From positions 62,001 through 126,000 of the forward strand of contig QAOA01007460.1 of NCBI GenBank assembly GCA_003255065.1: a DNA stretch of 64,000 bases, read 5' to 3'. A program made the position numbers and the translations under genes. Origin of the DNA: Cercis canadensis (Eukaryota > Streptophyta > Magnoliopsida > Fabales > Fabaceae). The notes under the pieces are model-generated. The model was given only the letters and a program-made list of their open reading frames with translations, was not told the origin of the DNA and ran no database searches. Below, piece after piece: positions 49,158 through 61,390 of the stretch (its first letter is position 1; every line of letters starts with the position of its first letter).

Positions 49158-50403
49158 ATGACCCAGATATCAAGTTGGTAATTGTATAAAATGACTTCAA
49201 GAATTCACACATTAAAACCCCTCAATTCCACTCATCATTTGATGGACACCACTTATAATTTTTATCAATTAAACTCAAACTATGAGAGGCACGACGATAC
49301 TTGATTGCACTCTCCAGCATTATATAAGTGGAATTTCATCTAGTGACAACATCCGGTCTCAAGCCAATTGATGTATCAATCCCGCTAACTTGTTCAACAC
49401 ACTGAAAAAATTGTTTCATCCTACTTTTCGATGTCTTCACATAATGCACAGTTTGTCTAATTTTGTGCAATGCATCACTAGCAACTTTCAAACCATCTTG
49501 AACAATAAGGTTCAAGATATGAGCAGAACATCTAATATGAAAAAACTCTCCATTAAGTAACAGGCTATTTGACAAGCATAGGTGCTCTTTCAAGATGTTT
49601 TGCATATTATAGTTTGAAGAAGCATTATCCAAAGTAATGGAAACAATTTTCCTCTCTATTCCCTAATCCTTTAAACATTTAAGCACCTTCAATGATAAAT
49701 CATGTACAATATATGGAGGTTGCATGTGAGCAAATGATAAAATCTTACTATTCAACTTCTATTTCTCATCAACATAATGAGCAGTTAAAGATATATAACC
49801 ATGGTTGGTGCATGCAATCCAAACATCAGAGGTCAAGCACACTCTACTAGGAATGAGGGCTAATTGTTGTTTTAATTATTCTTTCTCCACTTCATACTTT
49901 TTCAGCACATCAAGTTTAGCAGTTCGTCTAGAAATGCACTTACAATCTTCATTTAAAAACTTTTGGTATTTCCTAAACACCCTCCACTCAACAATACAAA
50001 ACAGAACATCATGTGCAATAATCAATTCAGACAATAGCTCACGATTCACAGTAAAGTCAAATTTTCTTCTCTTCAACTTCCCTTCACAATCAATTAACAT
50101 GTCCCCAACATCATGAAATTTAGGAACATGACGGCATAAATGAAAAGTTCCCGATTTACTTGTACAAGTGTATTCTTTCCCACAACCCATGCATTTACAC
50201 TTTTCTTTGCCATCTTTACCCACACCAATTTTTACAAAATAATTCCACACATCAGAGGTTAGTGATCTAGCCTTTTTGGATTGTGGTTCAACATTGTCAC
50301 TAGTATTTGTATTACTCACAAGACTAGGGATTTCCAAAAATTCACAATCATCATCAGCATTACAACTAATACCAACATTCTTTCCAACACTAGAGAAAGC
50401 CAT

Positions 50404-52281
50404 ACTGCAAAAAATTTTTAAAAAAATAAATAACAGCCCCTAAATAACAACAAAAAATTTCCAACATTAACAAAACTCATGACAGAGCAAAAGCAACAAT
50501 AGCAACAACATTAACAGAACTCACAACAAGAGCAAGAGCAACATTAACAAGAAGTAGACTATATCCGCAAATCAAAAACAACCAGCACTATTCCAGCACT
50601 ATATTTGAATAATATAACCAGTACTATTCCAGAAGCATTTACAAAATTATTATGTTGCTACACTAATAAACACTATCAGCAATATACTTAAAACCAATGA
50701 ATTTTGACTTGAAATACATGTGTGTGTGTGTGTGTGTGTGTGGACTAAAAGTAAGTGTACTTAATGCTCTACATGGTATCAAAACCAATGATGCTAATTG
50801 CACAATTTTTAAATGTACCACACAACATTTATTTGAACACATTAAATGCACATGGTGGAAACATAACATAACACACTTGGCTTATCTTTCAACTGACATT
50901 ATGATTGCTAAAAGTCAAAACCTGTTACATTAATTTGGCAGAAATAGAAAAGCAAACTAAAATAATTGGATGCTATTGTGCAGCAAAAATAGAAAACTGT
51001 AAGGATGTTGTAGTCTCAAATTATAAATGATACTTATAAATAAGTTGTCAATGTCATAGAATTCAAGCAAGTTAGATAGAAAAAGAAACAATTTATAAGA
51101 CTATTGGTCTTGGGGTCTTTAATTGGTTTCAATGGAATTAATAATTAATGTTCAATTAAAGGCATCATTCCCCATTATATTGCAACAATGGCTAATTGCA
51201 GTATAGACTGCTCATTTGTAGAGTCAAGAAACTAAAGCATATTGCCAGAAAGAAAATCCCATACAACTCAAATGACCATGATAGTACCAAACCCGATCTA
51301 ATAATGAAACATCTGAACCTTGTGAATAGAAGGGCATATTCCAGTAAAATCAAACTCTGCCTATTAGCAAACACTGTCCAGTCCTTTTTTTTCCTATTAA
51401 CAACAAAACAAAGGAGCAACCTTGATTGCAGAAGAGATCCAAAAGCCGATTACTTACTCTTACCCTTCACAATCACATCAATCTTGATTCAATATTAATG
51501 AGGCATCCCCCGACAAAAATATATGAACAGCAAAGCAATTAGCAGATAGATAAAAAAATTAATGGAAATGGATAACAAGCTTTCTTTTTAAAATAATGAA
51601 GTCCATATGTCCTTATGATAAATCGGCAAAAAGCACTGTAATGTAGTAATGATGCTACAACAGATATCAAGCATTGAAAACTACTGAAAACATTACAAAG
51701 CAATCAACCACAAAACAAATAAACATTATCACCAAAGCACTTTAATGGTCACCTGAATTTAAGCAAGTATTCAACCTTCAAAGAATGAGTTTCTAACCAG
51801 ATTTCAGCACTAGTTTCAGCTTCAAAGGTGGTGCCGAGAGAAAGAGGAGAGAGATGCAGTTATGCTGCGCCGCTGCAAGTCTGGTCCGAGAGTGAGAGAG
51901 AAGCACTACTTTCAGCTTTAAAGGTGGTGCTGAGAGAAAGAGGAGAAAGATGGGTTAGGCTGCGCCGCTGCAGGTCTGGTCTGAGAGTGAGAGAGAGAGG
52001 TAGAAGGAGAAGCGGACGGAGATGGGGAGAAGAAGAAGTGCAATTAGGGATTGCAAAATGCCAAAATGAATCAGATGGCAATTGAAAACTGAAAGAGGAA
52101 AAAAAAATACAATCGGGCTAAGCGGGCCAACCCGGCCAGAACTCATTTGAGCCACGTGCCAGATCAGGTCGGGCCAAATTGGCCTGATTTTAAACATGCC
52201 TATGATATTGGAACCCAGCCCACTATTTTATTGGGCCCCAACGGGCTGACCCATCAGGCTTAGCCCATTTTACCAACTCTA
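50404..52281. other. hAT 5' non-coding region
   Basis: Upstream region of the hAT transposase. It holds a (TG)n tract at 50720-50741 and a ~96-bp tandem duplication at 51817-52008 (CAGCTT(C/T)AAAGGTGGTGC at 51817 and 51913, followed by GCGCCGCTGCA). Short Arg-rich frames there are repeat artefacts. Confidence 0.7.
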
Positions 52282-52929
52282 GCTCCAACCATGGGTGCTG
52301 ACTAAAACCACTAACCACACTTCCATCAACAAGAAGCTCCAACAGTACCTCCACCTCCAGTAAAGTTATCGTACACTCTCCACCAGCCATGTGAAAAGTG
52401 TGTGTTTCTGGTCATCATCGCTTAACTAAGGCAGACAAAAAGTCTTTATCTAACTTTAGAGGGGTCATCAACGTAACTCTTCCAAAACCCACTCGCCTAA
52501 TATAATGCATTATTCTCGCATTTGGTGGTAAAACATTATGGTTATGTGTCCGCACAAATCTCTCAATCTGAAATAATAATATTATTTAATAAAAATTAGT
52601 AACTATAATTAAAACAAATAAGTCAACTAAGGCAAAATCAACAGACTAAGCATAACTCAAAGTAAACAACACTTATTCCATTGTTCCACGTATCTGTTGA
52701 AATATGAAGTACTTGTTCAGTCAAGACATTAGGATCTATAGGACCGGACAATACAAAGTGGTTTTGTGCCATAATAGATTCAAAATAGACAGCAAAAAGA
52801 TAAGAATAAGGAAAATGGGACCACAAGAGGATGAACACACTTTGAACTTGAAGAAGAAATGGGGCCGGCGGCGACAATGGGAAGAAGAGTGAAAGGGAAA
52901 GGGGAAGAAGAAGGTGGGGGTGGTTCGAA

Positions 52930-53235
52930 TTTGAGGGACACGTTTTACCCCTAAAGCGTGTTCCTTAGGAACATGCTTTTGACCCTAAAGCGTGTTCAAT
53001 TTCATGATTTTCCAAGTGTTCTCCAGTGAATAGTGGTCACGCGATTAGGGTCAAATGCTATAAAGCGTGTTCAGTTTATACATGCTTTACACATGTAAAG
53101 CGTGTTTCTCTTTCGCTTGAAAATTAATAAAATATTCAAAACTATCCATTTTAGGTAAATAGTTTAGAAATTGCCCTATTTGTGTAAATAGTTTGCAAAA
53201 GTGTATTATTAGGGTAAATTTGCTGCAAAATGCAT
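52930..53235. repeat. Right TIR of the MULE
   Basis: Inverted partner of 31337-31640; ends TTTGCTGCAAAATGCAT. Confidence 0.85.
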
Positions 53236-54152
53236 TTAAATAAAAGGGAGATGAGTATGGAAAAAGAGTACTGAAGCAAAGCCATCTAGAAGAAGAAAGT
53301 AGAAATGCACACAGCATTAATGGGAAAGCTCACCTATTTGGTTCCGAAAACCACTAACCGGTAACTAAGGTAGGAAATCCCTCTCTTTACTTCTCAAAAT
53401 TTCTCCGATTCTTTCTCTGTTTCTCTCCTTAGGCTTTGTCTCTCTCTAGGTGTTGTTTCTCTCTTAAAAAATTGGGGATTTGCATGCACCCCACACCTTT
53501 GTATTTGTGTGAAGGTAAATCACTTCTCTCTTACTCTTTGTTTTCTTCCAAATTTCTCTCTTTCATCACTTCGAATCTTTGTGGGTCTTTGTTCTCTCTC
53601 TAGGCGATGTTTATCTCTCTAGATTGGGTGCTAATGGGAACAAGAATGGGGGTGGACCCACTGCTACCAGCGGTGCCACTCCTCTGCCTTGATTCTCTTG
53701 GTTTCTCTTTTTCCAATTTGGCTTCTTATTGTGCTTCTTCTTTGGTTCCATGCATGAAAAGAAATAATTTTTTTCTAGGTTTTACTCTAATTTACTGAAA
53801 ATGGTGGAAGGGCTCGGTGGAATTACCTTGACTCAGAATCAATTTTTGTTGGCAAGGAGAATGGATTCTCTCTTTCTCTAGTGCTTCTGTTTGAATAAAA
53901 AAAATTTGGGGTCTCTATTCGTGTAAAAAAATAGGCAAGTTGTGATAAAGATATACTCTGTGTGTGATGTGTGTAGTGCAACAAAAATGGAAATTCAACA
54001 GAAAAAAAAAAAGGATAGAATTGGTACATGAATTGGATGTTTATGTGAGTGTTATTGTTTGGTTCACTCTGTGAGTGTTGTGAGTGTTGCTATGCTTCTC
54101 AAATTTTCAGCTTTCCTTCTCCTTGTATCTTACTCTCTGTGGTTCACTTTTA

Positions 54153-54224
<72 letters not shown>

Positions 54225-54567
54225 CTATTTGGCTTTGTATCCTCACTCTATGTCCCTTGCTGTTTTTGTGAGGCCCCTTTTATAGCAAGAACTTAGGGCT
54301 ATTTGCAAGTTGGGCAAGTTGTGCAAATTGCACTGGCAAGGTGTTGGGAAGGTGGGTGGCGCCAGACTGATGAATAGCAGCATAGCTGCATTTTGCCGAA
54401 AGGTGGCTTGCTCAATTGTCAAGACTGCGAAGGCTTGCTGCATTCAAAGGCATTCATTTTTTTTCTCTTTTTTTTTCTTTTATTATTNTATTATTATTTT
54501 TTGTATTTTTTAATGTTTTAAGTTTTTATTATTCTTTATTTTTATAAATTTGAGTATCAACAATGTG

Positions 54568-56282
54568 CAAGTGATTTTTCCATCCAACTTTATAAATGGC
54601 CGGCAAAAGGTCGTCTTTAACATATTTTCAAGCTTAAGGATTGAATCACACATAAAGTCAAATTAAAACAGTAAATTAATTTTTTTTTTTGGTCAAATTA
54701 AAACTATAAGCAATTTAACTTAATTCCAAATTAAAACAATGAATATCATTAGACAAGGTAGAGCACAATTATTTAATAAGAATATCCTTCATTTATTAGC
54801 GTAATTCTAAAATTTCTCTTATGGTATTTAATAAGAAGATCATTGGGAAAATTATTTATATATTACTGGTGTAACTAATGTTAAAGAGGCTAAACAAGCT
54901 AATGGATCAAATTGTGATAAGAATGGTAATAAAAGAGATCAGTATGATAGCCATTGTAGATGCAGCAAATTTTCTTATGAGAGGTCCCCGCTTTAGCGCC
55001 TAAGATATCAGTATGATAATGCATGGTACCTTTTATGAGAGCAATAGGGACAATATTGTCTTCTTGTTTCAATCATGAATTGATGGAGGTGACATGAGGA
55101 TGCAATATTTGAACAAGATACGATTTTCTTGCCACAAGTGGCACAAATACCTCACCTAACATGTACACGTAGCGAGGAATGATTGGTCGTCTACATAGTG
55201 CATGGTAAAATGGAAACGGTAGAATTGGTTTCTATATTTATTACATATTGGCTTTAAATACATAAGTAATTACATATTTATCCATAAACTAATCGTAATT
55301 ACAAAACGATGAGCCAACTATCATTTTAAAAGAAAACGAATCCAAATAGCACAACCAGTAGAGCTGGGAAGATAAACAAAATCAGTGATGTTTCATTTAA
55401 GAAGGAAATTAGCGCCCCACATTTCATTTCCCCCCTCTCTCTAAACCCACCAAGAATAAATATCCTAAACCATTAGTACCAAGCAATCCCTTGAAGTTTC
55501 TTTAAGTTTTTTTTCAAAAAAAAAAACAAAATTTAATTCTTCTATTTATTTGAAATGCTTATATAATTTAAAAAAAAAAATTGGAATATATATTTAATAA
55601 ATTTTGATATGGTACTCTTCCAATTTTTTCATAAAAGTTTTTGTATAAAATATGTGAATATAAAGAAATATCATATCTTGTGTATTCTAAGATTTAGTAT
55701 TTTTTATGGTTTAACTAAATTTATATTAATGATTCTCATTATATATTATAAAAATGTGTAAAAGCCCAAAAAAAAAAATTAGCAAGTGTTCCAAAGCAAA
55801 CTCTGTAAATTTTAGAATGAGAATTCTTAGTTAATTAGAAGTTCCATCCAACTAGATATTTTCATATTTTAGTATCTTAATTGAACCATTATGGGAATTA
55901 ATTTAAAGTAACTTCAAGAACACTATAGTACTAGTGACTTTGGCATAAATTATCCTAATAAAATTAAAAAAATTTCGCAACTAAGTCCTCTAATTGAATT
56001 TCCGTGTAACTTTTTTTGGTTTTAAAAATTACTACCTAATTTAATTTAATAATACAATAAAAATTTGAATAATTTAAAAGTCATGTTTCCTAATTTAATA
56101 ATTTGGAAGTTGTACCATAATATTAGTGACCTTGATCAATTACCACTATTTAAAATGACAAAATTCAGAGACAAAATATACTTAAGTGCTCATTAAGGTG
56201 ATCAAGTTGCCTACATGCATGTTCTAAATTAAAAGCAACATGTGTATGAAACTCGTGTCTCATTTGACTAATGTGACAAATG
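54568..56282. other. Intergenic, nothing recognised
   Basis: AT-rich sequence to the right of the nested block; no gene or clear element. Confidence 0.5.
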
Positions 56283-56491
56283 ATTCAAGGTGCAATGCAA
56301 TTGACCTCAACTTATTATTCCATAAGAGCAAAAGTGTGAGTCCTAAAGTAAGCTCAATTGATTATTCAAGAAAATCAAACAACTTAAATTCAAGGTGCAA
56401 TGCAATTGACCTCAACTAATTAGTCCACAAGAGCAAAAGGGTAAGTCCTAAAGTAAGCTCAATTGATTATTCATGAAAATCAAACAACTTA
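56283..56491. repeat. 105-bp tandem repeat, two copies
   Basis: ATTCAAGGTGCAATGCAATT recurs at 56283 and 56388, and the full unit repeats with few changes. Confidence 0.88.
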
Positions 56492-56506
56492 GGACCATTA
56501 AATTAG

Positions 56507-56695
56507 TCTCAACTCACTCGTGAATTAATCTCATAACACAAATAGCTATATATGACTACTAAAGTAATCCCAACTCACTCTTAAATAAATCTCTAGCACA
56601 AACAACTACATTTGACTACTAAAGTAATCCCCACTCACTCTTAAATAAATCTCATAACACAAATAACTACATTTGACTACTAAAGTAATTTCAAA
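56507..56695. repeat. 60-bp tandem repeat, three copies
   Basis: ACTCACTC recurs at about 56512, 56573 and 56633, each followed by AATCTC... and GACTACTAAAGTAAT. It directly follows the 105-bp repeat. Confidence 0.85.
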
Positions 56696-57034
56696 TCACA
56701 TAACCTTTCTTGTCATAGAATTAGGGTTTAGTATATTTATGTTTTGGTTGAAGGAAAAATTATTTAAAGAAAAATGAAAAACAAAATGTAATAGCTATCG
56801 AAAAGGATAACAACTATTAATAAACCATTTATAAAACAGTTAGTTGAATAGAAAATTTTTCTTTTGGATTAGTTAAATACAAAAAGTTGATAAAAATTAG
56901 TACATTCTCTTCTATTTTCTTCCAAAAAAAAAAATTGCTTGTCCTCCTCTCCATCTTGTTCTTCTTCACTTTAGTACAAGGAATATCACTGATTTTTTTT
57001 CGAAATGAATTTGATTTTCTTGTTGCTAATTCTG
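56696..57034. other. AT-rich spacer
   Basis: No gene recognised. A plus-strand Phe-rich frame (56887-57117) is low-complexity. Confidence 0.5.
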
Positions 57035-57310
57035 TTAAGTTTAAAACTCATTTTTGGTCCTTAAAAAATGCTCATACTGTGACTTTAGTTCCTCATTTTT
57101 TTTTTGTGTCAATTTAGTCCTTGAATTTATATTTTGTCTACCAATTTAGTCCTTCGTCTGGGTCCATTAGTGAGGTTAAACAAAAATTCTCATGTGGCAC
57201 GTTAAGTGCTGACGTGGTCGTTAAGTGGTGACTTAATAAGTTAACATGGCATGTGGATGAAGCTAAACTAGGTTAGGTCAAAAGAGCATCGTTTTAACAG
57301 ATAATTTTTT
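57035..57310. repeat. MULE TIR-like relic
   Basis: Carries the same kind of text as the Pack-MULE 2 TIR (TTTTTGGTCCTT, AATTTAGTCCTTC, TGACGTGGTC, AGCATCGTTTTAAC) in the same order, but no inverted partner is found nearby. A similar partial text sits at 59320-59480. Confidence 0.5.
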
Positions 57311-58119
57311 TTTCTTCATCTTCATCAGCAAACAACTTTTGTGGAAAGTCTCTTTCCTCTTCATTGTTTCTCCTCTTCGCTCTCCCTACATCTTTCCTCT
57401 TATTCTCTCTCTAGCTTCCCATATTGAAAAAAATAATACAAAATAGTGATTTTCTTTAACATATTTATACTTAAATTCTGTCAATTGCTTTAGAATCCGA
57501 ATCACACTTTGTGACTCAATTTTTTTAGATCTTTGCAAAGACACTAATTTTAGGACATGGGTCTTGCTAAAACCAAGTGGAGTAGCTCTACCCTTAGGTA
57601 GCTTAGCAATCACCAAAAAAAGAAAAGTCATATTTTGCTTTGCTTGTATAAAAAAAACATTGCTGGGCGTTAGTTAATTAGGCTTAGTTTGTCAATTTTG
57701 TGCCATAAAAAAGGTTAATAATGACTCATTCACAATCTTGAACAAGTCTTAAAACAGTAAATAATGAATTTGCTTAATTTCAATGAAGAGAGTATCATTA
57801 CCAAAATAGGACGGCCCATATCTAGAAAATCCAGTTCTAATTTGGGCCTCCTTACGGAAGCCTAGGCCTGGCCCTACTGGGTCAGCAGGCTAATGAATTG
57901 GCCTAACCGCATTTTAGTTTTATATGAATATCTAATAAAATAGAAATTAAAAGATATGAAGAATAGAAAAGAATCAGAAAATATAGAAAAAGTAATACAA
58001 CACTTATAAAGTAATGACTTGTTTATGACGTATGGGAGTTTTACTAAAAGTTACTAACATATGGGAGTTTCCAAACAATGTCTAGCCCTTTTTTTATATC
58101 ATTATGTTATGCATGCCCA
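57311..58119. other. Intergenic, nothing recognised
   Basis: A minus-strand 81-codon frame at 57386-57631 has no recognisable domain. Otherwise unremarkable. Confidence 0.45.
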
Positions 58120-58330
58120 TGCTTGTTGGCTCAATTGATTAAAGGTTTTGGCTTAGGGTTTTGATCTCTTAGGTGCCGAGTTCAAATCTCATGTGACAAA
58201 CAATCTCGTTTGATAGATATTTTGGGAGATTCTATAGTTCCTAAGAGCTAGTTGAGTAGTCTCATCTGAGAGCCAATAATATTATGAAAGTAATCTTTTG
58301 GGTGGGCCTCTGTTTACCCTTTGTATATCT
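58120..58330 (+). mobile_element. tRNA-derived SINE
   Basis: A box TGGCTCAATTGATTAAAGG (from 58127) and B box GAGTTCAAATCTC (58178-58190) at tRNA spacing, followed by a body ending in GGGTGGGCCTCTGTTTACCC, a tail common to plant SINEs. Target duplication not resolved. Confidence 0.6.
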
Positions 58331-58738
58331 CTAAACATGTCACTAATATCTTGCTCGATAATATTGAAGTAATTTATTCTTATTATTATTTTATTCATAA
58401 GAAATCTTTATGTATTTTATAGTGAGCTAACTGTTTTAACATGTAGTGAGAGTCTCAATATTTTTTTTTTTTTTTTTTTTNTTTTGTAATAGTTCCACAA
58501 ACTCCCTGCCTCCCAATCTTGATGAATGTAGCTTATTCTTAACAATGTTGCATTTGATGGTTTTCCAAAATGAAATAATCAATCACTTGGGATTTGGCTT
58601 CTCTAAAGTCAACATTTGTATAGCAGACGTGGATGGCGCCGAAATCTGTGGCTACCTACACCATATTAGTTATTCATGAAATTCACCATTTGCTTTAGCT
58701 AGCATACAGCTGTTAGAGAAAAGTCAATTATTTGAAAT

Positions 58739-58788
<50 letters not shown>

Positions 58789-60044
58789 TATATTTAAAAA
58801 AAAAGTATTGAACACTTATCTNNNNNNNNNTCAAAATCACTCACCATTAAACCACACCTGATAGCTTGCTAAATCATATCTTTGAAATTATACTAAATAG
58901 TCTAGACGTAAAACCTTATCAAATTACTCAACAAAAGTTTTTTTTCCACACCAAAAAAAAAAAAATCATTAGAGAAAAAATAATTAATAATATACAATCA
59001 ACATGCATAATAGAAGGATGATAAAATGTATGGTTGGTTCAACAGTGAAATGTGTTGATTCTTCACTGAATAATTTGAATTTGAATTGAATTTGAAGTGA
59101 TAAGAATCTCTGTTAATAAAACATTTTATGTGAATCTTACCTTTAATTTTAAATTAGCCTAACCGATTCCAGGTAATTATATTAGGGAAAATTCCCAAAG
59201 CGTATATTTNTTAGGGAAAATTCCCTAAGCGTATATTTTAATAAGAGCAGAATCTTAATCAGATATACATGCTTTAAAATTTGCTAACATAATTCAATTT
59301 TTACTATAATAGAAAATTGAGTTAAATCATTTTTTAGTCCCTGAAAAATTCAACGATTGACAAGTTAGTCTCCCAANAATATTCATTGACAATTTTGTCC
59401 TCAAATTATAGTTCCGTATGACAAATTAGTCCTCAAATTATGTTCGCTGACAATTTCGTTTTCGAATTATAGTTTTAGAAAATTTTAAATTCATAGTTAC
59501 TCTTTGCATGGAATTCACAAAACCAGAAATCACGTGGGTATGTATCAAATGGCACAGTAGGGTTGGATTCCACTTGTTCTCCAACTCAGGTCAACAAAGG
59601 AGGAATCTCAATATCGTTGACTAAACTTCAATAATAAGTTCACACGTGCCTTCCTTATACGAAGTCTTGAATTCTCAAGCATACTTTTCTTTTGTGGGTT
59701 GTTGCTGCACTCATACTCAATCAGCTCTAAGACTAATGTTATATTGATCTCTCACTAATATTTTTATTATTATTGAGGACCCAATTTAATTTACAAATTA
59801 TAATTTTAGTTAAATTTGTTAAATATTTCTTTTATGAATGACCCTAATTTAAATGGATGTATAAATATATATAAATACTCCTAATACAATAAGTTTAGAG
59901 AACTCTTAAAAAATTGAGTTTTCGAGTTTAAATCTTCATTTCTTTATATTCCTAACTAAAAATACAACTCTATCTATTTACTAGTAAAATAATAAACAAA
60001 TATAATAAATTAATAATGTATATGGGAGTCTCATTCTTGATGTT
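58331..60044. other. Gap-ridden intergenic stretch
   Basis: Holds an N in a T-run (58481), a (TA)n tract at about 58742-58785, nine Ns at 58822-58830 and an N at 59377. No gene recognised; 58446-58679 is a low-complexity-led frame without a domain. Confidence 0.6.
59182..59238. repeat. 28-bp duplication split by one N
   Basis: 59182-59209 and 59211-59238 differ by one base and flank the N at 59210. Same pattern as at 20027 and 35673. Confidence 0.8.
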
Positions 60045-60175
60045 TACTCAGCCGCATTAATGTCTTTAGGCTTTGTGAGGACGATACTTGTGCTGATATT
60101 CTGGCTAAGGGGACTTTTCTTCTTGATTTTGGAAGTTGGACCATCCTCTTGATAAATTCCATTTGAGTTGGTAAG
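60045..60175 (+). mobile_element. LINE tail fragment (RNase H end)
   Basis: The plus strand reads EDDTCADILAKGTFLLDFGS, matching the CAD-x-LA signature and following hydrophobic region of plant LINE RNase H. 5'-truncated, in poor frame. Confidence 0.5.
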
Positions 60176-60263
60176 CATATTGATATTGGCACATGATCAT
60201 GCTATATTTGTGCTTTCTTTTGTTTTTACTTATTTTATGTTTTATTGGTAGATATATCACTAA

Positions 60264-60745
<482 letters not shown>

Positions 60746-60749
60746 CTTA

Positions 60750-61390
60750 TTTTATGTTTTATTGGTAGATATATCACTAATTGATATATTTCACTATAAG
60801 AATNAGTAAAAAAAAAAAAAAAAGTACTTTAAATATAAATTTATACTTCTATTTATTATTAGAAGTTTTCCTATCGAAAAAGCAATCATTAATAATATTA
60901 TAATCACTAAATATGGTTCAGCAGTGAGACATCTAAATAATAATTTTAGAAAGTCCTTAAGTTTAAACGTCCATGTCATACTAAATTAAGTTATAGCCCT
61001 AGCAAACTTAGAAAAGAAATCCTCCATATCATATGCTAAAAACAAATAATATCATGCTTTCTTTTATTTTTACTGATTTTATGTTTTATTGGTAGATATA
61101 TCACTCATTGAGATATTATTTTTCTTGTAAAAGTAACAAAAAAATTCTTATTTTAATTATAAATTGATATTTAAATTTACTATTGAAAGTTTTCCTATCG
61201 ATCAAAAAAGCAATTAAGTCATTAATAATATCACAATCACAAAATATGGTTTAGCCGTGAAACATCTAAATAATAGTCTTTAGAAAGTCTCAAGTCTAAA
61301 CTTCCATATTATACTAATTAAGTCGTAGCCCCAGCAAACTTAGAAAAGAAATCCTCCATGTCATACTAAAAACAAATAGTATCATAATTA
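60750..61390. repeat. 327-bp tandem duplication
   Basis: TTTTATGTTTTATTGGTAG recurs at 60750 and 61077, and the following text (TTTTCCTATCGA, AATATGGTT(C/T)AGC, AGAAAAGAAATCCTCCAT) repeats in order with moderate divergence. The repeat start is also present at 60233. Confidence 0.85.

Larger units (their letters stand above)
36394..50403 (-). pseudogene. hAT transposase (BED finger, RICESLEEPER-like), split and stopped
   Basis: The start is the ATG at 50403. A BED-type zinc finger follows (CKCMGCGKEYTCTSKSGTFH-LCRHV). The catalytic region includes CLTSDVWIACTNHGYISLTA and LDNASSNYNMQN. The gypsy element interrupts after about 49163. The frame resumes at 37251 (YPTSNLYFGE), then the DUF4413 region (LDPYYYEEKMDKAKKALYLL, 37107-36787) and the C-terminal dimerisation domain (TVASESAFSIGSHVLNKYRS, 36690-36394). 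In-frame stops replace tryptophans of the family at three places (after VVTR, KCLKD and VDEK); another follows VEKE near 49876. The enzyme would normally cut and paste the element in the nucleus. This copy is dead. Confidence 0.88.
35364..52281. mobile_element. Autonomous-type hAT transposon, interrupted by a gypsy element
   Basis: TIRs TAGAGGTAGGTAATGGGCC and (reversed right end) TAGAGTTGGTAAAATGGGC; subterminal GGGCC/GGCCC words lie on both sides. A perfect 8-bp target duplication GCTCCAAC lies at 35356-35363 and 52282-52289. It encodes one minus-strand transposase. Without the gypsy element it is about 5.0 kb. It inserted into the PMD gene of the MULE. Confidence 0.92.
34932..52772 (-). 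pseudogene. Plant mobile domain (PMD) gene of the MULE, split by the hAT
   Basis: The first exon starts at the ATG at 52772 (MAQNHFVLSGPIDPNVLTEQ). After an intron and a TTTCAG acceptor near 52565, the second reads IERFVRTHNHNVLPPNARIM, then HTFHMAGGECTITLLEVEVL and LVDGSVVSGFSQHPWLEL up to the hAT target site. Beyond the hAT the frame resumes at about 35355 (LLGVVPDQDALVGGRLKMTW) and runs through LANLYMSLCNLALGQTLEFG to 34932. These are the hallmarks of the aminotransferase-like plant mobile domain (PF10536), found in MAIN/MAIL host proteins and in transposons. Two adjacent TGA codons lie just before HTFH. It is convergent with the transposase, as in two-gene MULEs. Its function in transposition is unknown. 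Confidence 0.75.
31337..53235. mobile_element. Mutator-like element (MULE) with later hAT insertion
   Basis: TIRs of about 300 bp: 31337-31640 is inverted at 52930-53235, sharing GCAAACTATTTA, the AATATTTTATTAATTTTCAAGC block and AAACTGAACACGCTTTATA. A likely 9-bp target duplication is CTAAATACA (31328-31336) and TTAAATAAA (53236-53244), seven of nine. Inside are a mudrA-type transposase (plus strand) and a plant-mobile-domain gene (minus strand). Without the nested hAT it is about 5 kb. It inserted into solo LTR-A and is now inactive. Confidence 0.85.
29922..54567. mobile_element. Solo LTR-A with its target duplication, split by a 21.9-kb MULE
   Basis: The LTR runs 29927-31336 and 53245-54562. 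Its ends are TGTTGCAATG and TATCAACA (TGTTG/CAACA inverted), and a perfect 5-bp target duplication ATGTG lies at 29922-29926 and 54563-54567. Without the MULE the LTR is about 2.7 kb. No internal retrotransposon domains belong to it, so it is a solo LTR from unequal recombination. The same family occurs at 7018-9233. It contains a T-run of about 70 bp at 54155-54224 and an N at 54488. The parent element is unknown; the size would suit a large Ty3/gypsy lineage. Confidence 0.8.

Noticed and set aside
51828..52197. Arg-rich and Ser/Leu-rich frames
   Set aside because: Produced by the 96-bp tandem duplication in the hAT 5' region; no domain.
54049..54296. Phe-rich open frames
   Set aside because: Translations of a 70-bp T-run in LTR-A; not genes.
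57386..57631. 81-codon minus-strand frame
   Set aside because: No recognisable domain, no splice context and no homologous copy in the window.
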